The notes under the pieces: model-generated
Database searches by the model: none
The model's input: the letters and a program-made list of their open reading frames with translations, nothing else
Told to the model about the DNA's origin: nothing
NCBI GenBank assembly: GCA_001839685.1
Contig: MLAK01001281.1
Span: 8,016-26,288, forward strand
Length of the DNA stretch: 18,273 nt
Reading direction: 5' to 3'
Source of the DNA: Tritrichomonas foetus
Lineage: Eukaryota > Parabasalia > Tritrichomonadida > Tritrichomonadidae
Part shown: piece after piece, positions 1-8,239 of the stretch
How the letters are laid out: each line of letters starts with the position of its first letter
Numbering within the stretch: position 1 is the stretch's first letter
Position numbers and translations under genes: made by a program

Positions 1-576
1 ACGATTATAATGTATTCAAAACAATAAGTATTTCTAAAAAAATTGCTTTTTTTATTAAATCGAAGAATATCTCAAAAATAAAAAGACAAAATCTTTTAAT
101 ATTTTGGATATATTATTTTTTAATTATGCTAATTATATGGAGAAAATATAAATAAAATCATAAGCGTAGAAGCATAGGTTGTGTACTTTTTTTATAAATA
201 CATGAAATATTTCTCAACTCTTTTATCCAATAAATTCTTTAGTTTTAACATTTGAACCTAAATTTCTCATCAGGATTATTCGAGAATAATTGTGCACAAT
301 TATTTTATAGTGACAATTCAAATCTTTTATGTGATTTAAAACCTTTTCAATTTCTTTGTCTTACTATATTGAAATGCTTTAATAGAATTAAATGAAATAC
401 TAAAATTCTATATCAAGCATCACAAAAAATTCAATGATATCTCTCGAAATATAAAATGATCAACCATACAAAAAGTTTCTTTATTCAATGTTTTATTCAT
501 AATTTTCAATCTGAGGAATGAGAATAATTAATTGAATTTCCAAAAATATAAAAATCATCAAACATCAACTTGATAT
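1..576. other. AT-rich intergenic region upstream of adenylyl cyclase
   Basis: No open frame of useful length and no RNA gene was recognised on either strand. The stretch holds a perfect 20-bp palindrome, listed separately. Immediately before the cyclase ATG there is a TCATC at 555-559, whose A lies 20 nt upstream. This is close to, but not a strict match for, the trichomonad initiator consensus TCA(+1)Y(T/A). The left edge shows no recognisable end of a neighbouring gene. Confidence 0.6.
285..304. repeat. Perfect 20-bp palindrome
   Basis: AATAATTGTGCACAATTATT equals its own reverse complement, with GTGCAC at the centre. The AATAAT at 285-290 is also the right arm of an overlapping 7-bp inverted repeat: ATTATTC at 275-281 and GAATAAT at 284-290. 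Two mutually exclusive hairpins or dimeric protein sites are therefore possible. It lies about 275 nt before the cyclase start. Function is unknown. Confidence 0.6.
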
Positions 577-3500
577 ATGCAGTCGAATCAACAGAACCCG
601 CCCAGCTCGGTAATGTCGAAATCGACTTCCTCCAATGACCGTATGCGCTTCGACATCATTAAAGCGTCATCGACAAAACTTGATGCAATTTTTCCATTAC
701 TCGATGAAATTTTGAAATACGTTTCCATCCCAGACACTATTTCATACATTATCATTTTTATTGAAGTATGCCAGCTCTATTCAATGGTTGTTTGGAATGC
801 ATTTTATTACATTGCTGCCTTTGCTGATACTCCTTTAGGCAAATTTTACAATCTCTTTACATCAATAGCACTTTTCATGCCAGATAGAGAATATACTATC
901 ACTTTTACCACTATTGCTGTTTTATTTATTCTCAGTTTGTTGTTTTTTGTTATTCAAGCCATCTCGTTTTCAAAATCTCGGAGGTTTGTGAGATGGACAC
1001 TCTATGTAGGAAAGATTATATTGGAGTTCATTCCACGCTGTTTTTTGATGCCATTGGCGAGTCTTCTCGGTCGATTGTTTCTTATCATAACAGGTGATGA
1101 ATCGTCGCCAAAATACGTGGCATTCTTTGTTATTTCATGTATCTTTTATATTTCTATGATTATTGTCCTTTATGTGATAGATTCATTCATGGCAATTTCG
1201 CCGTATTTATCTTCAAGCCCAATTGCTTCTCTAAACAGTACAATTCACTTCACAATCACATCAGCATCAAGTGTATTTATTTTGCTTTCTTATGTATTTC
1301 AACTATATGGGTCATGGCTAGATACCCTTCTTGTTATTCTTCATGTCATTTTCCAAGTTTACATCATCTTCAGACTATTTTATGCACCATTTACGCGCAT
1401 TAAAATGAATTCCTTCTTATGCTCGATTTTGACTGCAGACATTATTTGTGATTTTCTGATGATATATGAAGTTAATGGTAAAGCCCTATCTTATACACCT
1501 TATTTCGTTGTTCAAGTAGCTTCACTTGTTGTTTTTAATATCGTTTATGGTTTAATTATGACGAATATGGCAAAAAAGGCCCGTCATAACCTATTTTATA
1601 AAACAATGATTGGTGATGACTTAGAAGGGAAAGAAGGGCCACCATCTAGCATGGTTAATGATGAAATGCGTAAACAATGGTATGCAGATTTGAAAATTGA
1701 CAAATTTATGCTCAATTGTTTCTATTATTTACACATTGGTCTTTTGAATCATAGTGATCTATTCATTGATTTCTCCTTAATTAAGTTTGCTGCTGAAGTT
1801 TATGATAATAACAAAGATCTTGTCTGTTTTATCATTCAAATTTTAACACTTTTCCCGAGTGAAAGCCGTTTGATGAACTTCTTCTTTTCTATCGCCATTC
1901 AAAAGAGTGGACTCACTTTTGCTCAACGTTTCCTCCTTTATGAAGTTCATAAAATCATTTCTGTTAGGCAATCATCAGCTTCAATCGAAATTAATGATAG
2001 GCTTGTTGAAATGAAACATATCACAGCTAAAGGAATTAATGGATCTCGTGGATTTTGGTCAAATATGCCAAATTCTCCTGATATTTTCTATCAATTACGA
2101 ACATTCACTGAACGAGGAATAGCTTTATTTAATGAGAGTATTGAAAAATGGCCCAATAACATTCGACTTTCGGAAGAATATCAGGTTTTCTTAATCGAAT
2201 GTGGAACTGATTTTATAGAAGGGGTTAAAATGAAGCATCGTGCAGATTTGATTGAGCAAGGAAAGAATTTCGTCATTGATCATTCTTTCAGAAGTTTGAT
2301 TCATGTTGTACCAGAATACTTAAAGAAAGATATCGTGAATGTGAAAGGTCATTTTATTTCAAAGAATAAACTTACAAATGCCACTCAAACATCAGGAAGT
2401 AGTGGAAGCAATAATTCGTCAATGACAACTGGTACTATCGATGGTGATCTTGATGTAGAAGTTGAAGAAACACTTTCAAAACAGCTTTTTTCAATGCATA
2501 GACTTCGTCTTGCATTCCAACGTGCTTTACATACACGACGATCATCTTATTCAAGTGCATTGAAGTTAATGAGTCTTTTTGCATCTGTTCTTCTGATCGC
2601 TATTCTTGTATTCCTTTATGTATTCTATTACAATAGATACAATATCATGAAAGATTCAATGGAAAGACAATTTGTTTTTAACAATGTTAGATATGGAATT
2701 GATGCAGGTATTGTAAATTTGGCTTATTACTGGATCGATGCATATAATATGTATGATGCAGAATTACTTGAACAATTAAATGCTCCTTCTACTATGTCTA
2801 ATGACCATAATATTAGATTTTATGCCGACACTCTTGAAGAAATTATACGATGGGAATCTTATGCAAAAACTAATCTTGAAACTTATTTAAGTAGTGTTCT
2901 TGATCTTGCAGCAACTGGCGTCAATGCACTAACTTTTGCCTCTCCACTTGCCACAAAGAACACAACCTTTAATTTCTGTGTAGAAGACAATCGAACAAAT
3001 GAAGCTGTTCAACAAACATTAAAAGTCTCTCTCATTTTCATGATTATGAGATTAAGAGAATTAACAAAAATTTCTAAAGGTGTTCGTCCTGATGGCACTA
3101 AATTTAATCATAACCACTTAGTTTGTGAATTATTCTCAAACTTATTATATGTAATAGACCAATTCGACTATATGGAAGATTTAATGGGAATTGACATTAA
3201 AAATACATCAGATAGTTATTCTAAAATGAATATAATTATAGCAATTGTTGTGACTATAGCATATGCTGTCCTCACTTGTCCAATATTACTATTCTTTACC
3301 TATAAATATTACAATGAATTGAAATTCATGCTAAATTTAATGAAGAATCTCGATGAACAAACACGAAAAGATGCTGCTAAAACTTTCAAATATGAATCTG
3401 ATTCTTTAGATGATCATACAAACGAGACACTCAGCAAAAGACGAATTCAACCCGAAATCATTACTATTTCAATCATCTTTAGCTTGATTGTTGGTTTAGT

Positions 3501-5367
3501 TCTCATGGTAATCATTATTTTGGTAGCTGATCAACAAAACACACAATTTTATGAAATGAATGAGTGGCTTTATCAAGGTGCACAACGTGCAAACCACATC
3601 TTTGAAACAGTTGTATATGCAACATTCGCTATTTCATTTAGATATCCTGAATTTCAATCAAACATTGGAAATACTTCCACTTCCGTTACAAAAGGTCGTA
3701 TTACACTTGAAAAGTTAACAGTATCCAATGATAATTTATTAAAAGGTTCTGACAAGATCCCACCATGTGTAGATTTCAATGAAGAAATAGATAATATACA
3801 TTTTACTGAGTCTTGTACAGAAGAACCAATATATAACAACTTCCATGATAATTACAGATGTACATCAGTTGAAAAATCTATCACTATCTTTACAACATTA
3901 GCAACTGATATTTTAAGGTCACCAGAACAATATAACTTCACAGCTAATTCTTCGTATTATCATTTAGTTCATATTGCAAATAACCACTTAATTGATCCAC
4001 TCTTCACAGTTTCCACACTTTTGAGCCAAAATGCTGACGATGCAATAGCAAAACTACGTCTAATTTTAGTAATTCTTTTAATTGTTGGTATTGCATATAG
4101 TGTTTTCGGTACATTAATCATTAATTTTTACATTAGTAAACTTGACAATGCCTATAAAGGTGGCTTACAACTTCTCCGAAGAGTACCACCAATTGCATGC
4201 ACATCTAATCATTCATTAATGAATTATTTATTGAATAAGAAAGCTGAAAAGAATGATGATAAAATGACTGCTTCGAAAAGTGTCATTTTCATGTCACATG
4301 ATAGTGTTTTATGTTTAAACAAGAACGAATCAATAGAAGTTGTAAACCATGCAGTTACGGATCTATTTGGATATACACCTGAACAACTTCTTGGTCAAAA
4401 CATCAGCTGTGTCTTGCCTGAAGAAACATCACAAAATGTTTTCCATCAACTTCAATTAATGAGACATGGACAATGCTCAATGATTTATGAAACTGATGCA
4501 ATTGGTAAAAGTGATGATGATAACACCATCCCTGTCCATGTTACTGTTTTAGGTATCGCGGAAAATGGTGTAGCTAAATCATTTGCTATTGTGTTACGTG
4601 ATCAAACTGAACTCCAACGTCACAAACAAGAAGCAGAAGCAGCTAAAGCACAAAGTGAGCACCTATTATTCCAAATCCTTCCACGTGACATTGTTACTCG
4701 TCTTAACCAAGGAGAAACTGATATTTCATTCTCTGTTCCATCAGCAACAATTATCTTTGTAGATATTGTTCGATGGTCTGATTATTCTTCTACACTTTCT
4801 CCTGCACAAATAATGTCTAATCTCTCTATTATCTTTGCCAAATTTGATGCAGCTGCTGCCAAATATAACCTGATGACTAAAATCAAGCTCATTGGTGATG
4901 TTTATATGGCAGCTGCTGGTCTTTTCACACCTGACGAGCCACCACAAAATCATGCTTCGCAAGTTGTTCATTTCGGCCTGGATGCTTTAACTGCCTTGGA
5001 TGAAGCAAACTCTGTCCTTGAATCAAACTTACAAGTTCGTATTGGAGTAAATACTGATGGACCACTTATTGCAGGTGTTCTTGGTACAGATAAACCTACT
5101 TTCGATATTATTGGTGATCCAATTAATGTTTCATCTCGTCTTCAGAGCACATGCATTCCAATGACTGTTCAAATATCACATACAACTTACGAGCTTATCA
5201 ACGACATGAGCTTCAATATTGAACAGCGAGGTGAAATCGAACTGAAAGGTAAAGGAAAGAGAATGGCTTATATTGTTCGACCAATACAAAATGGATCATT
5301 CTTCTTACAATCTGATCGTGATATTATGCCACTTGAACATTCAATCAAACTTGAAGAACCACCATAA
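577..5367 (+). CDS. Multi-pass membrane adenylyl cyclase with PAS and class III cyclase domains
   Basis: This is a predicted membrane receptor-type cyclase making cAMP from ATP on the cytosolic side. Residues about 55-335 hold roughly eight or nine hydrophobic helices. Residues about 360-620 are soluble and helical, and a segment near 514-545 (KWPNN motif) resembles the TPR-like repeats of TmcB-type proteins. Four further membrane helices (about 661-687, 884-910, 961-986, 1160-1187) bound two large, probably extracellular loops that contain Cys and NxS/T sites. A PAS domain (about 1233-1345) and a linker helix with LLFQILPRDIV lead into the cyclase domain (about 1385-1580). Metal-binding Asp are D1396 and D1441. 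Adenine-selecting K1437 and D1510, transition-state N1517 and R1521, and phosphate-binding K1557 are all present. The spacing D1510-N1517-R1521-K1557 matches mammalian adenylyl cyclase. Having the complete set in one domain implies a homodimer. The first Met of the frame is used; a Met at residue 13 is also possible. The cyclase call is firm; the TmcB relation is inferred. Confidence 0.93.
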   Translation: MQSNQQNPPSSVMSKSTSSNDRMRFDIIKASSTKLDAIFPLLDEILKYVSIPDTISYIIIFIEVCQLYSMVVWNAFYYIAAFADTPLGKFYNLFTSIALFMPDREYTITFTTIAVLFILSLLFFVIQAISFSKSRRFVRWTLYVGKIILEFIPRCFLMPLASLLGRLFLIITGDESSPKYVAFFVISCIFYISMIIVLYVIDSFMAISPYLSSSPIASLNSTIHFTITSASSVFILLSYVFQLYGSWLDTLLVILHVIFQVYIIFRLFYAPFTRIKMNSFLCSILTADIICDFLMIYEVNGKALSYTPYFVVQVASLVVFNIVYGLIMTNMAKKARHNLFYKTMIGDDLEGKEGPPSSMVNDEMRKQWYADLKIDKFMLNCFYYLHIGLLNHSDLFIDFSLIKFAAEVYDNNKDLVCFIIQILTLFPSESRLMNFFFSIAIQKSGLTFAQRFLLYEVHKIISVRQSSASIEINDRLVEMKHITAKGINGSRGFWSNMPNSPDIFYQLRTFTERGIALFNESIEKWPNNIRLSEEYQVFLIECGTDFIEGVKMKHRADLIEQGKNFVIDHSFRSLIHVVPEYLKKDIVNVKGHFISKNKLTNATQTSGSSGSNNSSMTTGTIDGDLDVEVEETLSKQLFSMHRLRLAFQRALHTRRSSYSSALKLMSLFASVLLIAILVFLYVFYYNRYNIMKDSMERQFVFNNVRYGIDAGIVNLAYYWIDAYNMYDAELLEQLNAPSTMSNDHNIRFYADTLEEIIRWESYAKTNLETYLSSVLDLAATGVNALTFASPLATKNTTFNFCVEDNRTNEAVQQTLKVSLIFMIMRLRELTKISKGVRPDGTKFNHNHLVCELFSNLLYVIDQFDYMEDLMGIDIKNTSDSYSKMNIIIAIVVTIAYAVLTCPILLFFTYKYYNELKFMLNLMKNLDEQTRKDAAKTFKYESDSLDDHTNETLSKRRIQPEIITISIIFSLIVGLVLMVIIILVADQQNTQFYEMNEWLYQGAQRANHIFETVVYATFAISFRYPEFQSNIGNTSTSVTKGRITLEKLTVSNDNLLKGSDKIPPCVDFNEEIDNIHFTESCTEEPIYNNFHDNYRCTSVEKSITIFTTLATDILRSPEQYNFTANSSYYHLVHIANNHLIDPLFTVSTLLSQNADDAIAKLRLILVILLIVGIAYSVFGTLIINFYISKLDNAYKGGLQLLRRVPPIACTSNHSLMNYLLNKKAEKNDDKMTASKSVIFMSHDSVLCLNKNESIEVVNHAVTDLFGYTPEQLLGQNISCVLPEETSQNVFHQLQLMRHGQCSMIYETDAIGKSDDDNTIPVHVTVLGIAENGVAKSFAIVLRDQTELQRHKQEAEAAKAQSEHLLFQILPRDIVTRLNQGETDISFSVPSATIIFVDIVRWSDYSSTLSPAQIMSNLSIIFAKFDAAAAKYNLMTKIKLIGDVYMAAAGLFTPDEPPQNHASQVVHFGLDALTALDEANSVLESNLQVRIGVNTDGPLIAGVLGTDKPTFDIIGDPINVSSRLQSTCIPMTVQISHTTYELINDMSFNIEQRGEIELKGKGKRMAYIVRPIQNGSFFLQSDRDIMPLEHSIKLEEPP

Positions 5368-5706
5368 TTTTTATTTAGCATATTTATATTACTTCTATAG
5401 TATATATATTTTTTTATTCTGTCTTTCATTCTATAAAGTACATTTCTACTCCTTATTCGTTTTTTCGTTTATAATGTAATTTTTATCTTGAATAGACTAA
5501 CATGGAATGTTTTTTCGAACTTGGAAAAAGAACTAAAATCGTTTAAACATACTTCTTAACACAATAAATAAAAACAAGCAAATGCACAATCTCAAATTTC
5601 ATCAGCTTCAATGTTTGAATGAATGATGAATTCAATTGAATGAAGTTTAGGGCATGACGAACGTTTAAAATTATTATTAGGTGAAATATAAGGCTAATTT
5701 ACGAGG
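5368..5706. other. Intergenic spacer, cyclase 3' side to small UBL gene 5' side
   Basis: The spacer is AT-rich, and I see no gene or RNA. It contains a 12-bp palindrome ATTCAATTGAAT at 5630-5641, inside a run of TTGAAT/ATTCAA words. It also holds the first copy of a 15-mer shared with the promoter region of the gene at 10303, listed separately. No TCAYW initiator match lies in the last 40 nt before the ATG at 5707. Confidence 0.5.
5623..5637 (+). repeat. 15-mer ATGATGAATTCAATT, copy 1 of 2
   Basis: The 15-mer is identical to 10205-10219. This copy starts 84 nt before the ATG of the small ubiquitin-like gene, and the other starts 98 nt before the ATG of the doublecortin-like gene. The similar placement hints at a shared upstream element, but a chance match in AT-rich sequence cannot be excluded. 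Confidence 0.35.
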
Positions 5707-6318
5707 ATGAGCCAAAAATCACGAAGAATCAAAGATCAACCCTCAGCTGCAATCATAGCACTGAACAATGAGCTCCCAAAATTTGATAAGCCACGATTTG
5801 AACAGACTTTTACCTATCATTTGAAAGATGTCCCACTTGAGAATTTCAATGACGAACTTGAGCCAACTGGGAATGTTATTATTCACTTACCAGATATTTC
5901 CTCTGTTCTGGTTCCTATTAATCCCAAGATGACGGTTGCAAAATTCAAAGAAAAAGTGTCACAAAAAATTGATTTCTATGATAAAGAGAAACATATTCTT
6001 GTGACATCAAATGGAATGATCAAAGATGGTTTCACACTTGAAGAAATTGATATTAAAGAAAACACAGACATATTAATTATAAAGAAAGGGGTCAGTACTG
6101 AAGAGGATGAAAGAAAAAGAAATTATTATGTTTCAAGGAGACTGAAAAGATGCGGAATTTCTGGGAGTGAAGCTGCAAGTGAATTTGGTTCAAGTAGAGC
6201 ATATAAATCGCCAAGAACTGAACGAACTGAAAAAACACCTGATCAATTAATTAAAATTCGAAGAACGCTCAGCCAACGAAGCAGATTTGGATCGAAATAT
6301 TCATTTAAAATCATTTAA
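5707..6318 (+). CDS. Small ubiquitin-like domain protein with basic C-terminal tail
   Basis: This 203-residue protein has no assigned function. A ubiquitin-like beta-grasp domain occupies about residues 55-128. Its end, with the pattern N-G-x-x-x-D-G-x-T-L-x-x-x-x-I (102-116) followed by a beta strand ILII (122-125), matches the way ubiquitin-fold domains close (loop, D-G-x-T-L, short helix, last strand). There is no Gly-Gly terminus after the fold, so it is not a conjugated modifier. The N-terminal 50 residues are unassigned. The tail (about 130-203) is rich in Lys, Arg and Ser, with RRLKR at 144-148 and several S/T-P or R-T sites, so it may bind nucleic acid, microtubules or membrane, or be phosphorylated. 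A doublecortin or RA-type beta-grasp domain is an alternative reading. The first ATG of the frame is taken; the AT-rich 5' flank shows no clear initiator. Confidence 0.8.
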   Translation: MSQKSRRIKDQPSAAIIALNNELPKFDKPRFEQTFTYHLKDVPLENFNDELEPTGNVIIHLPDISSVLVPINPKMTVAKFKEKVSQKIDFYDKEKHILVTSNGMIKDGFTLEEIDIKENTDILIIKKGVSTEEDERKRNYYVSRRLKRCGISGSEAASEFGSSRAYKSPRTERTEKTPDQLIKIRRTLSQRSRFGSKYSFKII

Positions 6319-7036
6319 TATTGTTATAAATAAATGTGTAAAATGAAAATAGTTTTGCTATGTTTCTAATGATTCATCAGTTTTCACATTCAGAATAATT
6401 TAAATATTTTATTGATTTTTTTTCTTTATTGAATAAGAAATGGAATAGCAAAGATGATCCAATGAATTAAAAGGAAAATTAATGAAAAAATGTGTTACAA
6501 TAGGTTGGAAAAATTTAATTTCTTTGAAATAGTTATTAATCATATTGCAGTGTCAATTTAAATTAAACAAATCAATAAATGATGCATTATTCAATCAATA
6601 AAACCCTGCGAAGGAAAAATGTCAATTAGCAAAAAAGGGGTTGACATTAATATTTTCTTTGAAATTGTCAATAAAACAAATTTTTTATTCAAAATTATTG
6701 ATGACCCTTCTTCACAGTTTTTTAGATAATGCACGAATCTTTCTTTTAGAGTGTTTGCATGAAGAGGTAAAATGATATATTATGCTAAATTTAAGAGAAC
6801 TGATTTGCTATTATAATTCTTGAAAACATCTAAAAAAACGAAATATCATGACCATGGACCTCATTCAGAAATAAGATTTAAATTGAATTGTTTGAATTTC
6901 TCTCATTCGAGATTTTTTTGATTGAATTTAAATTTTATCATTGTGAAATTTCAATATTTTCTTAAATTATTTTTTTATTGAGTGCATAGATGAAATATTT
7001 CAAAACAACTAAATTCGTAAAAAGTGAAAAAATTGA
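6319..7036. other. AT-rich intergenic region between small UBL and IBD genes
   Basis: No convincing gene is seen in 718 nt. AATAAA-like words just after the stop at 6316-6318 could serve 3'-end formation of the upstream gene. TGTCAA recurs at 6552, 6620 and 6666 (approximate positions), and two of these words take part in or flank a hairpin listed separately. No TCAYW initiator match is found within 40 nt of the ATG at 7037. Confidence 0.5.
6618..6648. repeat. Inverted repeat with 8-bp arms (AATGTCAA / TTGACATT)
   Basis: The left arm AATGTCAA at 6618-6625 and the right arm TTGACATT at 6641-6648 are exact reverse complements. They are separated by 15 nt that include an A run and GGGG. It could form a hairpin in RNA or mark a dimeric binding site. 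It lies about 390 nt upstream of the IBD gene and about 300 nt after the UBL stop. Function is unknown. Confidence 0.45.
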
Positions 7037-8023
7037 ATGTCGAAATATCATAATAGTTCTGAAAAGAAAAATATTCAAAATATGACGAATATGAGAGGAC
7101 AGGATGCTCCCCTTCCCTCAACATACTGGAATAAGTTGAGTTCAGAAGATAAGATCGAATTCCAGAAGCTTCGAACGAATTTTCATCGCTCCCAAAAAAT
7201 ATCATCAAAAGATCCACGATTGGTTTCATTTTCAAATGAGCTTCATACAATTCTGAAGTTTATTGAACACGATGAGTCCGGCAGAGAAAACAGAACAGTT
7301 CTTGCAGGTGTTGCTTTCGCGGGGCCATTCATTTGCGTGAACACAAGATCGCTGAAAAGTTTCCTAGGAAGGTGCAAATCGTCGATTAATGGTAGTTTCC
7401 AGCAATTGGGCTATGTTGCAATAAAAACAAAATCTAAGGCGAGATCCTGCGTTCTCGCAATTTTGCCAACTTTGATAAATGACCAGAACATCCTTCGCCA
7501 GTGGACGGTAAGGTGTGCTTCTGAAGATGCCAAATTCTGCTTTGCTACATCACTGACATCACTGCAGCTGCCAATAATTAATGAGGACGATTTGAATGAT
7601 GACCACAGAGGAAATAGGGCCGGGCTACCACTGAGAAACATTTCGGCAGCACCGCCACTATCTGTCTCTACACTTTCTTCATCTCTACAAACATCATTAA
7701 ATTCATCCTTACAATCCACTTTGCAGTCCTTGCAGCAAATGATGCCGTTGAACTCCAGTTCACAGCCTTTGAACGACATAAGCAATGATGCAATGGAGGG
7801 ATTCACGCCCGGATGGCAAAATGATATGATGGGCGAAATGTCAACATCATATTCCGTTGATTGTTTCGCAGCAATAAGCGAAAATGCTAATGACCCAATT
7901 GATTACGCATTGAACTGGAATCCTATGTACGAGCAGAAATCAATGACGAGATCACAATCGGCAATGAATTTTGCATCTGAACCAGATGGTTCTTTCTTTT
8001 CTATGGACTTCTCAATGTTTTGA
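7037..8023 (+). CDS. Initiator-binding-domain (IBD) transcription factor, IBP39-like
   Basis: This is a predicted nuclear DNA-binding protein of the trichomonad IBD family, whose founder IBP39 recognises the transcription-start initiator element. Residues about 25-175 fit the family. They open with PLPSTYWNKL and a charged helix (EFQKLR), followed by GVAFAGPFICVNTRSLKSFL, then GRCKSSINGSFQQLGY (111-126) as the likely winged-helix recognition segment, and end in an RQWTVR strand region. The rest (about 180-328) is rich in Ser, Gln, Leu, Asn and Met and looks disordered, as an activation or interaction tail would. It shows no clear counterpart of the IBP39 C-terminal domain that binds the RNA polymerase II tail. 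Family membership comes from recall of the motif pattern, not a search. This coding region is visibly less AT-rich than the cyclase gene. Whether it acts as a general initiator factor or a gene-specific relative is unknown. Confidence 0.8.
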   Translation: MSKYHNSSEKKNIQNMTNMRGQDAPLPSTYWNKLSSEDKIEFQKLRTNFHRSQKISSKDPRLVSFSNELHTILKFIEHDESGRENRTVLAGVAFAGPFICVNTRSLKSFLGRCKSSINGSFQQLGYVAIKTKSKARSCVLAILPTLINDQNILRQWTVRCASEDAKFCFATSLTSLQLPIINEDDLNDDHRGNRAGLPLRNISAAPPLSVSTLSSSLQTSLNSSLQSTLQSLQQMMPLNSSSQPLNDISNDAMEGFTPGWQNDMMGEMSTSYSVDCFAAISENANDPIDYALNWNPMYEQKSMTRSQSAMNFASEPDGSFFSMDFSMF

Positions 8024-8063
8024 AATCTTATATTATAATAAAGCTATACATTTTTAAAAAAAT

Positions 8064-8152
8064 GGAGTAATTCACTCCTTTCTCATCAAATATTAAATTT
8101 TGTCATTTTTACTAATTCACTCTGAGAGAGGCTCTCTCTCGTCAAATATTAA
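8064..8152. repeat. Imperfect tandem duplication with alternative hairpins
   Basis: Copy 1 has a 5-bp stem GGAGT/ACTCC (8064-8068 with 8074-8078). Copy 2 has a 7-bp stem GAGAGAG/CTCTCTC (8124-8130 with 8134-8140) and a 3-nt loop. Both copies are framed by TAATTCACTC on the left and TCAAATATTAA on the right. Retention of a pairing insert of different sequence in each copy suggests that structure, not sequence, could matter, for example in 3'-end formation of the IBD transcript. Confidence 0.45.
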
Positions 8153-8215
8153 TTACCAACATTTTATATCAATAAGGGTATATCAACTGAAATAAGTTGT
8201 TGAAACTAGATCCTT

Positions 8216-8220
8216 TCATT
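8216..8220 (+). promoter_or_regulatory. Candidate initiator (TCATT) for the BAG6-like gene
   Basis: TCATT matches the trichomonad initiator TCA(+1)Y(T/A), with the A 22 nt before the ATG. A second match, TCATA at 8235-8239, puts +1 only 3 nt before the ATG. Known trichomonad 5' leaders are short, so either could serve. In sequence this AT-rich, a five-base match near any start is not strong evidence. Confidence 0.35.
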
Positions 8221-8239
8221 TTTTATATCACAATTCATA

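Larger units (their letters stand above)
8024..8239. other. Short spacer with duplicated hairpin unit
   Basis: This 216-nt spacer separates the IBD and BAG6-like genes. It carries two copies of TAATTCACTC followed by TCAAATATTAA (8068-8096 and 8113-8152) with different hairpin-forming inserts, plus initiator candidates for the downstream gene. Both are listed separately. AATAAA at about 8037-8042 could be a 3'-end signal for the IBD gene. Confidence 0.5.

Noticed and set aside
1137..1403. Open frame of 88 codons inside the cyclase gene, forward strand, alternative frame
   Set aside because: Out-of-frame shadow of membrane-helix coding sequence; no domain and fully contained in a strong gene.
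5488..5510. ACTAAC word after the cyclase stop, as a possible intron branch or 3' splice motif
   Set aside because: The trichomonad 3' intron signal extends to a characteristic ACTAACACACAG. Here ACTAAC is followed by ATGG, and no matching 5' splice site or frame break needs an intron.
7411..7806. 131-codon reverse frame opposite the IBD gene
   Set aside because: Antisense shadow with no recognisable domain; the forward frame holds the IBD motifs.
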